The notes beneath the pieces were generated by a model. It made no database searches. It worked only from the letters and a program-made list of their open reading frames with translations, and had not been told where the DNA came from. Shown in pieces: positions 63,787-64,000 of a stretch of DNA of 64,000 bases. This DNA is from Planctomycetota bacterium (GTDB lineage: Bacteria; Planctomycetota; UBA1135; GCA-002686595), in NCBI GenBank assembly GCA_002683825.1, contig NYUD01000011.1, positions 62,001-126,000 of the forward strand, given 5' to 3'. Within the stretch, counting starts at the first letter, position 1; each line of letters starts with the position of its first letter. Both the position numbers and the translations under genes were made by a program.

Positions 63787-64000
63787 ATGCCCGTTCTCAG
63801 CATCACCACCTCCAACGATCTTTTCGAGAGCGTCCGCGAGAAAATACTTCGAGAAGCCTCCGTCGTCGTGGCCAGGAGCCTCGGCAAGTCCGAGGCCGCG
63901 GTCATGGTCACGCTACGCAGCGGGCACAACCTCTTCGGCGGGGATCCCGGCCCTTCCGCTTTTCTCGAACTCCGGAGCGCGAGCTCGCTGGACTCGAATA
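63787..64000 (+). CDS. MIF/phenylpyruvate tautomerase-family protein, cut by the window edge
   Basis: Not in the ORF track because it runs off the end. From the ATG it reads MPVLSITTSNDLFESV, then LGKSEAAVMVTLRSG, FGGDPGPSAFLELRS, matching the MIF fold in order: the catalytic Pro after Met1, the KSE(A)xVMV strand and the FGGxxxPxAF segment. Seventy-one codons are present out of an expected 115 or so. MIF-family proteins keto-enol tautomerise phenylpyruvate-like substrates; the bacterial role is unclear. Starts 164 bp upstream of the divergent receiver gene. Confidence 0.85.
   Translation, partial: MPVLSITTSNDLFESVREKILREASVVVARSLGKSEAAVMVTLRSGHNLFGGDPGPSAFLELRSASSLDSN

Overview
The window is GC-rich bacterial chromosome, densely coded on both strands, with no insertion sequence, prophage, integrase, CRISPR array, rRNA or convincing tRNA. 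Several things point to a Planctomycetota-like organism: an ECF sigma factor translationally coupled to a Ser/Thr kinase with TPRs, many exported hydrolases and sulfatase-like enzymes, an FG-GAP/ASPIC protein, an OleA-type thiolase, an exported nickel superoxide dismutase, and three exported proteins that appear to share a C-terminal module. The phylum is my inference; no marker gene was compared.

Layout. 1-4.2 kb: exported M14 carboxypeptidase and a sulfatase-like lipoprotein. 4.2-11.8 kb (minus): purple-acid-phosphatase-like enzyme, eight-haem cytochrome with a coupled membrane protein, and a GT2/GT-C glycosyltransferase pair. 11.9-18 kb: polA, a multi-cluster ferredoxin protein, a strong bidirectional terminator, a BI-1 family protein and dinB. 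18-21.4 kb: OleA-like synthase overlapping a zinc metallopeptidase, then an ATP-grasp ligase. 21.4-25.8 kb (minus): ASPIC/FG-GAP protein and M28/PDZ peptidase. 25.9-32.1 kb: a five-gene run (membrane protein, ABC ATPase, FtsX-type permease, ZnuA-like lipoprotein, Ni-SOD), then an esterase. 32.3-42.5 kb (minus): SGNH protein, two small envelope proteins, an RNA methyltransferase cluster, a receiver/PPDK-N fusion, glutamate dehydrogenase and an exported RidA protein. 42.6-51.7 kb: degenerate GGDEF-like protein, PafA-type phosphatase, M61 peptidase, PhoD-like phosphatase and a modular esterase. 52.2-64 kb: kinase/sigma pair, a run of overlapping envelope genes, a membrane sulfatase-like enzyme, a histidine kinase with two receiver-only regulators, and a truncated MIF-family gene.

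How the genes fit together. Much of the window is envelope and exported catabolic or phosphate-releasing machinery, set among housekeeping genes (polA, dinB, gdhA, rlmL-like). The best candidate for an undescribed system is the 25.9-30.6 kb run. There a MacB/LolD-type transporter, not a ZnuBC-type one, sits with a ZnuA-like protein that lacks the first metal-binding His, directly upstream of a Ni-SOD that carries its own signal sequence. The metallopeptidase/ATP-grasp pair and the shared C-terminal module are the next most interesting. Start codons were moved inward from the ORF-track starts where signal peptides, overlaps (ATGA, TGATG, GTGA) or domain starts required it. Shine-Dalgarno sequences are inconsistent, so several starts remain approximate.
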